Below, one piece after another: positions 47,601 to 56,939 of a stretch of DNA of 64,000 nucleotides (its first letter is position 1; the number at the start of each line of letters is the position of its first letter). The notes below the pieces were generated by a model. That model was not told the origin of the DNA and ran no database searches. It was given only the letters and a program-made list of their open reading frames with translations. This DNA is from Linnemannia hyalina (taxonomy: Eukaryota; Mortierellomycota; Mortierellomycetes; Mortierellales; Mortierellaceae): assembly GCA_019671135.1 (NCBI GenBank), contig JAHRHY010000006.1:1116001-1180000 (forward strand), written 5' to 3'. The position numbers were made by a program, and so were the translations under genes.

Positions 47601-48476
47601 GTGGGCACGCTGTTGAAGGCGGATGTATGTTTCGATGGGACACAACACTGTACAAAGAAAATGCCTCCGAGGAGCAGGGAATGAAGAATGGTCGGAGGAG
47701 TGAGAAAATCCTCCGTTGTATGATGCAAGTCGCCCACAGTAATGCATGTTGTTCAGCCGTTGGTGTTTTGTTCTAGATCCTTCCTCTTCCATATCTTTGC
47801 CTGTGATATCGTCACCTTTTGAGCGACTTTCTTTGTGTTTTGCTCATACCAAGGCTAGGCTTGGAAGACCATGAGTACGAACAGAATGGATAAGGAAATA
47901 TTAATGTCTGTTCGATGTTGGGATTGTACAAGAAAATGAAGAAAAGTAAAGAAAGATAATCGATCAAAGAGAGTTTATGCTCCACAGAAAAGGCGTTGTG
48001 CCCACATCCCATATCCTTTTACCCATCCCTTCTCCACATATTTCTTCTAACCCGAAAAAAGGAAATTGAGAGCAGCGCCCATATCCCGTAACAGCATAGT
48101 ACTTTATTTTATTGTATCCCTTACTTTATTCAGTTGACATTTCCCTTTGCCTTCACTTCCATCCATTTCTCTCGCAGGTGCTTTGTGTCTGCGTCTGTAT
48201 TGCACCTCGGTACCCTTTGCCGCTATCGCTATTCTTCTTTGTACACTTCCACGCGCCTTATTAGTCTACCTGTCTTTCTGCGCTCTCTCCTCTGACAAAA
48301 TCTTTACTCTAGCGGACCACTTATTTCAGAATCCAATTCAATCCATTCATCGCCGCCATCGTTTCCTTCGTCTTCAGCACTCCATCAGCCTTCTCGAAGC
48401 ATTAAACACGATCGACACGCTCCTAACATGCTGTCAAGACACTTTTGAACTACAACGACAAAAGCCTCGCTTCAGG

Positions 48477-48484
48477 TATAAATA
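48477..48484 (+). promoter_or_regulatory. TATA box of the ML-domain gene
   Basis: TATAAATA lies 97 nt upstream of the ATG at 48574. The spacing matches the TATA boxes of the other two TATA-driven genes in the window, at 35 and 63782. Confidence 0.65.
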
Positions 48485-48573
48485 CCCCCAACCATCTGTA
48501 AATTTCCATTTTTTTCTCCTCATCCTACAAAAACCAACTCCCCTTTCCATCCCCCCAACCTACCACCAACAAC

Positions 48574-49153
48574 ATGAAGTTCATCGCCGCCGTCGCCGCC
48601 ATCCTTGTTGCCGCTGTTGCCAACGCCCAGGTCCCCTTCACCAACTGTGCCTCGGGCCCCACCCAGATCGCCATCAACAAATTCTCGATCTCTCCCTACC
48701 CCCTCTGCATCAACCAGAACGTCTGCGCCGAGGGTACCGGTACCCTCAGCACCCCCGTCATTGATGGCGCGACCTTGTCCATCACTGGGCGCTACCTCGG
48801 CCGTCTCGTCTACACCGACAACCACGACCTCTGCGCCTTGATGGCGACCCAGGGACAGCCTTGCCCCATCCCCACCAGTGTGAACTCCATCAAGTCTTGC
48901 GTTAACGTCAAGCCCAGCGCTCCCCCAAACGTAAGTTTTCCATACTCTTTTTAGGGTGTTGTCTTTTTTTCTTCTGTTCAATTCACTTAGTTCAAAAGGT
49001 TACTGATTCTAACCCAATTCTCTCTCGCATTGACAATTTAAAATAAAATAATAGATTGCTGTTGCTCTCCAGGTCTCTGCCATCAACGGCGATGGTGGCA
49101 CCCTCTTCTGCCAGGCCGCTACCGTCACCGCCAAGGCCTGTCCAGCAGTCTAA
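48574..49153 (+). CDS. Secreted ML-domain protein (NPC2 / PG-PI transfer protein type)
   Basis: Exons 48574-48930 and 49055-49153 give 151 residues. Residues 1-18 are a signal peptide (MKFIAAVAAILVAAVANA). The mature part of about 130 residues contains eight cysteines, compatible with disulfides, and the ML-type pattern: an early NC, IDGATLSITGRYLGRLVYTD, then DLCALM and a closing cysteine-bearing strand. ML proteins bind lipids such as sterols or phosphatidylglycerol/inositol in a beta-sandwich pocket. Such small secreted ML proteins are expanded in Mucoromycota, from general knowledge. Very C-rich third positions and the TATA box suggest strong expression. Assignment rests on pattern; the exact lipid is unknown. 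Confidence 0.8.
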
Positions 49154-50715
49154 TGTGGGTTCCATCGAGCCAGAAAAAAAACCCCAGTCATCCCCGTCTA
49201 CTCAGCATCGCTCTCCTCAACAGAATGATCAAGCATGCCCCCATTGGCCATTCTCGTGGGTTCTCTCGATGATTGTCTCATTTCTTCCTCTGTTCCCCTT
49301 CTGGACGTCTCTTATCAGCGCCCAGCTTACAAAAGAGTATATATGTATTTACCCCCCTCGCCCAAAAAAAAACTACCTCCTTTTGATGTAAATTAAACCA
49401 ACCATCAAAAGAAAAAGAAATGAACTGCCCCATGCATTTACTTTTTTGCTTTCGCTGATGTCCCATGGTTTGGTTTTGCTCAGAGGCAAAACAAAGGGCT
49501 TTTACCCCTTACTTGAGTACGTCAAGTTGGATACAAACAATGAACAAAGTCATGATTGGGTGAACATCGTGTGAAAAACATGGGCTACACACAGACAGCA
49601 TAATATTTGGAGACCGAGGACGACAAGAAAAAAAAATCTAAATGAGAGCGGCGCTTTGCCCTGCTCTACTTGTCCAAAGGCGATCGATCAAAGAAAAAAA
49701 AACAATGCAAAGACTGCATGTCAAGTCGGGCCATTTACATTCTGACATTCCACTGTGAAGTGAGGGAGGGCGATACAACCGGAGAAAAGAACATCTAAAG
49801 AAATTAGCAGCCGCACTGTCAAACAAAAATGGAGAGATAACATGGTACAATATTAACTCATTTCAATGGTGTGTATGCCACATCTGAAAAGAGAGTATTG
49901 CAGCTTTCTCTCACAGAGGTAATCCAAACAAGGTCGAGAAGACCATGTCCACGCCCCATTAATAGCGGCAACGCTAAGAAGCTACCGCTAGCAATCTCAG
50001 GTCCACTCCTCGCGCAGTTCACTGACCATAACCTTGTCTAAGACACTGCCAATGGATCACCCGTTAGTCACCACGGTTTTACAATCTTCCATCAGTCATT
50101 TTTAATCTTCGCCCCAGGACAGAGATTCATAGGAACAGAAAGTAAAAGGAGCAATAATAGTTGAGGGAAGGAAGGGACTTAAAGGAAAGACTGCCGCCAG
50201 TCATTTGGAAGCCAGCGCTGAACGACGGATCCCCTTCTTTTTACTTTACGGGAGCCTAAATCGAGAATCGATACTTCTGTGCGCCAAATCGTCTCAAGGT
50301 GAGTCGATGTGGGCGTAAGCCACGAACGGCTCACAAAAAATGTAGCAAGCCTTGAACCTGGCCAGCTGTCATATGTCATACAGAAGACTGAGCCTCTCAT
50401 GCAAACATCTCACAGCTCGTTCTCATCATCCACTCATCCACAGCTCCACCATTTGCTCCCCCATCTTCTGTTCACTCATTCATCTCTATCCTTCCGTACA
50501 CATTCACTCATTCGCCCCTCTACTCTTTTCTCGGTAAGACAGACGACCTGACCAAGAATTGAAACTCCTCCTTCCTCTAACCACCAAAGAAAAACAACGT
50601 GTTAGCCCAACAACAACCTTGCCCATACCCCTTCCGTCTCACACATACACACACACATCATCTATCCTCCTTCCTCTCTCTCTAATATATAGACAGGAAC
50701 CCAGACTCATACCCT
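49154..50715. other. Intergenic region with possible small minus-strand gene
   Basis: About 1.6 kb. The first half is A/T-rich with no coding signal. On the minus strand, 50077-50000 shows a GACTAAC branch site, a CTTAG acceptor and a short open end (KVMVSELREEWT, then stop). Upstream on the same strand a frame (WLTPTSTHLETIWRTEVS, about 50315-50255) can be joined in phase. This is too weak to call as a gene. The last 300 nt are pyrimidine-rich leader of the gene at 50716. Confidence 0.35.
49962..49990 (-). other. Inverted repeat forming a better hairpin on the minus-strand RNA
   Basis: TAGCGGTAGC and GTTGCCGCTA (minus-strand sense) can pair over ten positions with two G-U pairs around a loop of about eight nt. 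On the plus strand the same positions are mismatches, so if transcribed it is more likely minus-strand RNA. Function unknown. Confidence 0.35.
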
Positions 50716-50994
50716 ATGTCACTCAAATCATACATCCTAGGAAGCTACATCTTCCAGAAACTTTTCTCCCTCTCAATTTGGTTCATCCTTCTCGGGATCC
50801 CTACAATCATCATCGTCACCCTCTTCTTCTACACCGCCAAGGGCACCGGGAATGTCGCCGGATTCATCGTCGACAAGACCGCAAAACGCGTCAGGAGTTA
50901 TCAGCTACAGCAGCGGAAACGTGACAAGGTCGAGCCTGCTATTGGATCACAGCAACAACAGCAACAACAATATCGAGCCAACACCTTTGTCTGA
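50716..50994 (+). CDS. Small single-pass membrane protein (92 aa)
   Basis: A single exon codes 92 residues: MSLKSYILGSYIFQ, a hydrophobic segment at about 18-41 (SIWFILLGIPTIIIVTLFFY), a Gly/Lys-containing juxtamembrane stretch, a basic amphipathic part (KTAKRVRSYQLQQRKRDK) and a poly-Gln run before RANTFV. Third codon positions are strongly C-biased over the first 60 codons, which supports a real gene. I do not recognise the family. A noncoding 5' exon is possible: TATATAG just upstream of the leader could be an acceptor, and a CAAG|GTGAGT donor lies at 50300. Confidence 0.6.
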   Translation: MSLKSYILGSYIFQKLFSLSIWFILLGIPTIIIVTLFFYTAKGTGNVAGFIVDKTAKRVRSYQLQQRKRDKVEPAIGSQQQQQQQYRANTFV

Positions 50995-51381
50995 CGAATA
51001 CTCTTCATCTGACAAAAACAATAAACAAAAACAAGAGATTCAACACAACACAGCTGGATTATCTTCACACACTCGTCATGGTTGCACATGGCCAAAGCTA
51101 TTGTTGTTTTGTTCGCTCCAATAGCCCTTCTGTTAGAGTCGTACAAGGTCCCTTAGCAAACGGCTTTTTTTGTGTTTATTTTTCTCATTTTTTGAAATGT
51201 GTTTTTGTTGTGTTTGCTTGAGTGATAAAAAGAAATCCCGAGCATGGGTCCAACTGATAAGTTTTAGCATTCAACATGCCAATTGCCGGATATCCTTGCA
51301 TGCGTTCAGTAAAAGTTCGCAGTCCTGGTCATTCAGAATGCAGCGACACTGCGTTGATGCAGGAGGTTGTAGTTGTATTGA
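50995..51381. other. Convergent spacer
   Basis: 387 nt between the small membrane protein (plus) and DCN1 (minus), holding both 3' UTRs. An AATAAA occurs near 51020 (ACAATAAACA). No gene is seen. Confidence 0.45.
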
Positions 51382-53390
51382 TTATGCAAGTTCCTCGTTC
51401 CGCCACTCAACATACTCGTCCAAGAGAACAGGCCCTGTAGTCATAAAAGATCAACGCATGATTAGTTCGTGACGATTCAACATAGACAGGAGTGCTAGCA
51501 GCCACAGTTCCCATGTCAAAAGATATCAAGTGCCAACTTACAGGCAGAGCTGAGACCGTCATAGTTCGAGAGGTCCTCGCTGATGGTGTCGGAAAAGTCG
51601 AGAAAGTTGTACCATTGGTCCTTGTTGATGACCTTGATTGGCTTTTTGACCTACAATAGTAAAATGTAGAGAAACGGAGTCGAAACGTTAATAATTTACT
51701 CGTCATGATCTGCAAAGTCGACAACCCCTGCCTGCAATCCCGTGAGCAATAGTCGACAGCTTCCGGTAATCCTTACCCCCAAGTATTCCACAAAGCGCTG
51801 TTCATGTGGACGGCCCTTCATCACAGTCGAAATCATGGCACAGGCAGTCTATTGTGGAAAAACGGCAAAGGCGATTGGATCAGCTTCCATTATCATATCA
51901 TATCATATCATATCATATCAAATCTATGCATTGATGGTCCTCTCTGTGTAACGAAACCCCTTGAGACAATCCTTACATCGACTGGCATGCACTTTTGCTC
52001 AGAGTCCTTGGCAAACATAAAAATGTAGCGGTAAAACTCCTTGAAGTGTGCGGGATCCTTGAGTTTTTCCACGAGATCTGGCAGCTTGGCCTTGAACCTC
52101 TCGGTCGAGTCGACCCTACATAGTTCAACCAAAAAACGGTCCAGCGTCAATAACGACAATGTCGAAACCGAACAGAAATCAAGAGTAGTTCGGCTCATTC
52201 CAGTTGAACAAAGATCTCGCTGAGGTGTCCAATACTCCATCGACACTTACTCCAGTTTCTTCATGCCCTTAGCCCACTCATCCTTGGTAAAAATAGCTAA
52301 ACGAGCATGAGATGGCGGTGCAAGAAATGGAAGACGGGAACACCAATTAGTCGGCATAATCATCACGTGGCGGCATCGGGTTTTTTCATCATCGTCTCGT
52401 CAAACTGCGTCGCCTTTTTTCTCCTTACGCATCGTGTCAGCATTCAAGTGGTAAGCCAGAACCAACATGTCGACCTATTTTTTATAGGGGGTAAACAAAC
52501 AAAAACATTAATAAAGGCATTCAAGGACAGCAAAGTAACCCCAGGTTTCTAGTCGATTTAACCCTGGCCTCGGTCAAGGAGCAATTTGTGGAAATTGTGA
52601 AACCAATCCTTTACCGTTTCCAAAGACACATCAATGTCTTCGCAAAGCTTTGCGATACCAGCAGGTCCGATCTGCTCCCTGTCAAAGTCCTCGTCGTCCT
52701 CAAGACCTACATTATTCAAACAAGACCAAAAAGGCACAATGGGTTAGAAGGAATAAGAAGAGATCCACCATGTGAAATCCAGGCGTAAAACCGAACATTA
52801 ATAATTCCTGGCTTGGCAAGTAAGACGTTTACCTGTGTAGGTCTTGAACCAAAGGTAGCATTTCTCCGGGTCGAATATTTTCTGAAAGGGGGAGAATTGG
52901 GAGTAAGACCGATGAGAGGTTAGTATGGACTGAGTTGAATTCAACCGCTGGATGTGTGCGGTTTAGTGGAGGTTGTAGAAATAAAAAGGGGAGGTTGGGG
53001 GACAAAGGGGGGGAAAGCTGGTGTGAGAAGGCTGGCAGGAAGCGACATACTACAGGCGAAATAACCGCTGGCGGGGTGGGCTTTGGGGGGACAACTGCTG
53101 TTATCGTTGTTGGTTTGTATGCTGGTTTGCTGGCTATTTCACGGGACTCCAGGCGGACATGCTTGGACCTACACAGACATGTCCCAGGTCAGACGAGGTG
53201 TGTCCCACTTTGTATTTTACTTTCTTTGCCACTCATAAACAAACAACGACAAAAACACAAAAAACGATCGCATGCTCTTCTCTTCAGGTCATTACGTGGA
53301 GTGAAATGAGTTTCCTGAGGTAGTGGTGTCGACCCTCGCTCCTCTTGTTTTGATGCTGTTGTCCTTTGATGTACTGTGCTTGTTTCCCAT
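51382..53390 (-). CDS. DCN1: Dcn1-like neddylation E3 (DCUN1D), N-myristoylation motif
   Basis: Ten exons (53390-53296, 53168-53051, 52881-52833, 52706-52615, 52474-52429, 52296-52251, 52115-51977, 51848-51777, 51650-51542, 51434-51382) join in phase to 272 residues. The PONY domain fills most of it: [81 protein letters not shown] and [12 protein letters not shown]. The residues matching the cullin-binding DAD patch are present (D230, A255, D261). Dcn1 helps Ubc12 transfer NEDD8 to cullins. The N-terminus MGNKHSTSK fits the myristoylation pattern MGxxxS, as known for animal DCUN1D3, and is followed by a Ser/Thr- and Pro-rich linker in place of a UBA domain. The first two exons were found by phase and donor/acceptor fit and are less certain than the rest. 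Confidence 0.88.
51891..51920. repeat. (TATCA)6 pentanucleotide microsatellite
   Basis: Six perfect TATCA units inside the DCN1 intron between exons 7 and 8. Confidence 0.9.
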
Positions 53391-54018
53391 GGTCTGCTGT
53401 GCCCGCTTCTTGTAGTCTGCTTTGTCTCTGTTGGATCCTGGCTACTTCCTGGGTGTTGTGAATGCAAGACTAACCGGCTGGTGTAGCTTCTTTTTGTAGT
53501 TGTGGAGAATGGTATAGGTAGATGCACCCTTGTAAGGCAAAGTTGAGATAGAGGCGAAGAAAGAGTCGGAGAGAAGGAAGTGAAAGGAAAACGATGGAAA
53601 GTGAAGGGAAGGGAAAAAAAAGGAAAGAAAGGCGAGAAGGGGGTTGGTGAAGTTTGTTTGCTTTTTGTTGCTTGTGTGCAAAGAAGAGAGAGGGAAAGGG
53701 GAACAAATACAGTGCGTTTGTGTCTGTAATGTGTGTAATATGCTGTTGGAGAGAAGGTGCAGATGGGACAAAGGTGTGTGTGTGGGAAGGGAGGGACAGA
53801 GCAGCAAAAATAACAGCTAAAAAAAAAAAAGGACTGGCTGCACAACCAACAAACGCCTGATTGCCGTATGTCTTCCTGCCCTGCCTGTCTGACTATGGGG
53901 CAAATACAAAAAAAGGGGACTGCTTCCTTTCAATACCGCCGCCACCACCTTGCGTTGTCGTTTGACCCTCAATGCCAGGTTCATGGGTATCTGATGTAGT
54001 ACTGACATCCTTTTTCGT
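53391..54018. other. 5' flank of DCN1
   Basis: 628 nt, pyrimidine-rich on the minus strand (GAAGGGAAAAG on plus, 53560-53640), probably the DCN1 promoter and leader plus the 3' UTR of the 67-aa gene. An A11 run lies at 53819-53831. No gene is seen. Confidence 0.45.
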
Positions 54019-54222
54019 TTAACTACTTGCCTTGGCTTCCAGGTCCGCTGCAGCGGCCTTTGCCTGCGCCTTGATGGCCTTCTCGATTTTGGTTGGCTTG
54101 GGCTTGCTCTTCTTCTCCTTGGCTGCTCCTCCTGCCACTGTCGTTGTCGCCGTTTTGGCAATCTTTGCAGAAGATTGTTTGTCACCCACCGCGGTGTCGG
54201 CGTTCTTTCGCTTAGGAGGCAT
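54019..54222 (-). CDS. 67-aa Lys/Ala-rich basic protein
   Basis: A single open frame codes 67 residues starting MPPKRKNADTAVG and rich in Lys, Ala and Thr (KEKKSKPKPTKIEKAI, AQAKAAAADLEAKASS). Composition is like a small nuclear, histone-H1-tail-like protein and codon choice (GCC, AAG) is like the surrounding genes. No family is recognised. Close to the end the sequence AAG|GCAAGT looks like a strong GC-type splice donor, so the stop three codons later may belong to an intron and the protein could continue; I could not find a convincing next exon. Confidence 0.5.
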   Translation of the reverse strand: MPPKRKNADTAVGDKQSSAKIAKTATTTVAGGAAKEKKSKPKPTKIEKAIKAQAKAAAADLEAKASS

Positions 54223-56939
54223 TCGTGTTCTGATAGTGTCGCGATGTAGTTTATAACAATAACAACAGAGTCAGTGTTCGTTTTGGCTCCTTGATATTAG
54301 GTTTTGCGTCTTTGTCATATTGACATTTCGACATTTGTTTTTCTGTTGATGCTGTGCTCGTTGTTAATTGCGTAATCCTGTGATCCTTATAGCATGCCGA
54401 TTGTGACTAAGGAGTGGCTGGAAGAGTAAGCTTCTTTTTGTTACACCTTACATTGTTGTGAAGGAGGATCAAAACAATGGCGATCTAGAGAAGAGTGAGT
54501 GAAAGCGAAGGGCGGTGTGTGAGAGTTGAATGCACAGTAGGGAGAAGGGTGGACGAATGAGTTGAGGAAAGAGAGAGGAGACAAAAGAGGCGAGAGGAGA
54601 AGAAGATCGCGATGCTGCTGTTTATATATAGTGAGTGTAATAGAGAAGGGAGAGAGGCAGAATGGTGGCAAAGGAATGAGAGAAGCAGTGAAGGAGGGGA
54701 AGAGAAGAGGAGATGCAAGAAGCAGACTCTTACGTGCACTTTCATGTTTTGACTCTTCTCCAAAGACAACATTTGGTGGCGCAACTGACGCTGGATGAAA
54801 AGTCTAAAGCTCGCGGTGTTGTACTGAAAACTCCTTGTACGTCAAAACAAAAGCGATAAACAAAGTCCTTGGAGCCACACACAAACGCATCCACTTGTTG
54901 ACACCAAAGCACCGCATGCACTCACTCTCACAAGTATGCCAACTAACCCGTACAATCATTACCTAAAGAAAACTATCTGAACAAGCAGGAGCAGAAAAGG
55001 CTCACGCGTCGATCTATCAGTAAACATTGTAGGGATAGAGGAGGGTGGTTGCCATCTTGGAGTTGGAGCTCCTTCTCCTTATACCTCTCTTTCTCTAGCC
55101 TAATTGGACATCATATTGATACAGATTACAGCTCAACGTCGACTAGAAGTGTTATCGCAATCCTCTACGACATGTAAAAAGATTGTGTATGTGAGTGTAT
55201 GTATGTTTATATCGACATAGCAAAGAGGAAATTTATGTTCTGGGTTTGCTGATAGACGAGGTAGAAGGGTCAACGAAAGCAAATAAGAGAGGCTCACTTA
55301 ATAGTGCTGAATGACGAGTAAAATAACAGAAGAGATACGTACCCTGCATGGCGACCATCTTTACGTTTGAAGAGCTATATTCAGGAAGAACGATTATGAG
55401 TCGAAGGTGTAAATCCGAAACGAAGTGTGTGTCACTTTTTGTTCATCCATCTTGTAACCGACCTGGCAATCACCTCCCCTTTCTCCTTCCTCGCCCGTTG
55501 CGGATCATGGTGTTCTTTTTGATGGTACAATAAGAAGGAGTATTGCATTGCAATCATATATTTTCTTGCTCGATCCCTTTTCTGTGCTTCTGTGTTCATG
55601 TCTTTACCTTTAAAGGAGCACCTCTCTGTGCTCCCTTTCATTGCCTTTATTTTATTTCCGGAACGTTGGGTTAATAATATCTCCTAACAACAGCAAACTT
55701 GCATGATAATAATGCAGGCATTCTGAGCCCTGAGACAGGTGGAATGATCGAGAAACAAGGCATGGCTACCCCCAAGGGGAAGGACAAAGACGAAAAGGAA
55801 GGTCGTTCGCACCCTTGGGAGAATAATGAATAGAGAGGCTCAAGATCGCAGACCAAGCAGTTTTGGGTCTCCTTCCAGGTGGACTCGAGTTGCCTTGGTC
55901 AGACCCTCATATCGGGCATGTTTGCTTAGTCTCTTCATTATGTTGGCCCCCTATTGCAATAATGAAAATTCAGGCTCTCAAGAGAAAAGAAAAATGAATT
56001 ACAAAAAAAAAGGGGGGGGGGACCGACATCTGGAGCAAAGCAAACGTTTTAGTTGAGAAAATAAGCCATGGTCACTGCCCTTCCATGAGCTCATGAGACT
56101 CAACAGCGACAGCTGGACAGGGAAGAAAAAGAACAAAAAAGGACACCTATCTATCGCCAAATCTCCCTTGTGGTCAAACAGACCAGACTAAACCTGGTCA
56201 AACAGAGACTAAACCAAAAAGGAGTCTGGGACTGAAAATGGTTTTTTGTGTTAATGATGACTGTCGGGGTCTCGCAATCATTTATGATTGATATTCACGG
56301 GTTTAGGGAGGTGCTGAGTGGTCCATTCAACCATCAAATATATATGAATGAGTAAAGAAACTCAGGTACAGCACAATCAGGTACCAACCACAAGGTTGAA
56401 GTCTCTCCATCCAGGTACTGTACAAGTGGCTGAGATGGGGGCATTGACATGGTAACTGTCTTACGCCCTCATGGCTGTCGTTAGTATAATAGCAATCAAA
56501 GAGTGCAATTCTGATTATGTTACTGCAAAAACAAACAAAAGACCAAGACACACACAAACACATACCAGCCGATCGCCCTTTCAGTCATCCCCAAATGGTG
56601 CGCGGGTCCAGTTTGAGTAAATTGAACTCAAAAGATTATGTCCTATCACACATGAACAAAGGTACGGTACACAAAATAAACAAAACCCATCGATCCTTCG
56701 TTTTCTCCTCTTTCCTTCTTCTTTACCTTTGTTTTTTCTTTCTTTCTTTCTTTCTGCTGACTTTGACTCTCTGTCTCTCATCTTTCCGGCTTCTTTGTTC
56801 TCTCACCTTTACCACCCTCCCCACTCTCCTTCTCCACCTCCTTCCCTCCTTCCCTCCTTCTCCCCCTCTCTCTTTCTCGCTATTCTTGTCCACACTCTCC
56901 ATCGCTCTCCCCCAACTCCCTTCCCTATCACCCACAAGA
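54223..56939. other. 2.7-kb region with scattered exon-like pieces
   Basis: No gene can be called. On the minus strand 54790-54734 is a 57-nt exon-like piece (ATCCAG acceptor, GTAAGA donor) coding RQLRHQMLSLEKSQNMKVH. A coiled-coil-like frame (LEKERYKEKELQLQDG) lies near 55095-55040. On the plus strand a short frame starting MPIVTKEWLEE (54392-54423) ends at a GTAAGC donor. These pieces do not assemble into one model. The last 250 nt are a CT-rich leader of the gene at 56940. Confidence 0.35.

Larger units (their letters stand above)
41351..48476. other. 7.1-kb region without a recognisable gene
   Basis: No frame longer than about 156 codons occurs, and none of those has coding-like composition, a domain, or splice-supported continuity. 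It holds an AATAAA at 41722, a GA tract (43028-43051), a duplicated 12-mer (44656-44683), many T/C- and GA-rich stretches and isolated GTT repeats (47513-47530). In a window where genes are otherwise 0.1-2.4 kb apart it is clearly gene-poor. It could hold non-coding RNAs, eroded transposons or long regulatory DNA; sequence alone does not decide. Confidence 0.5.

Noticed and set aside
49920..50060. Suspected U4-like snRNA on minus (GGCAGTGTC...TTGCTAGC)
   Set aside because: The U6-pairing segments (TTGCGCAGTGG-like and TTGCTAAT) are absent, so the resemblance is only superficial.
56517..56939. In-frame 141-codon upstream extension of the Kre9-like protein
   Set aside because: It is CT-rich leader coding only Leu/Ser/Phe/Pro strings and would bury the clean signal peptide that starts at 56940.
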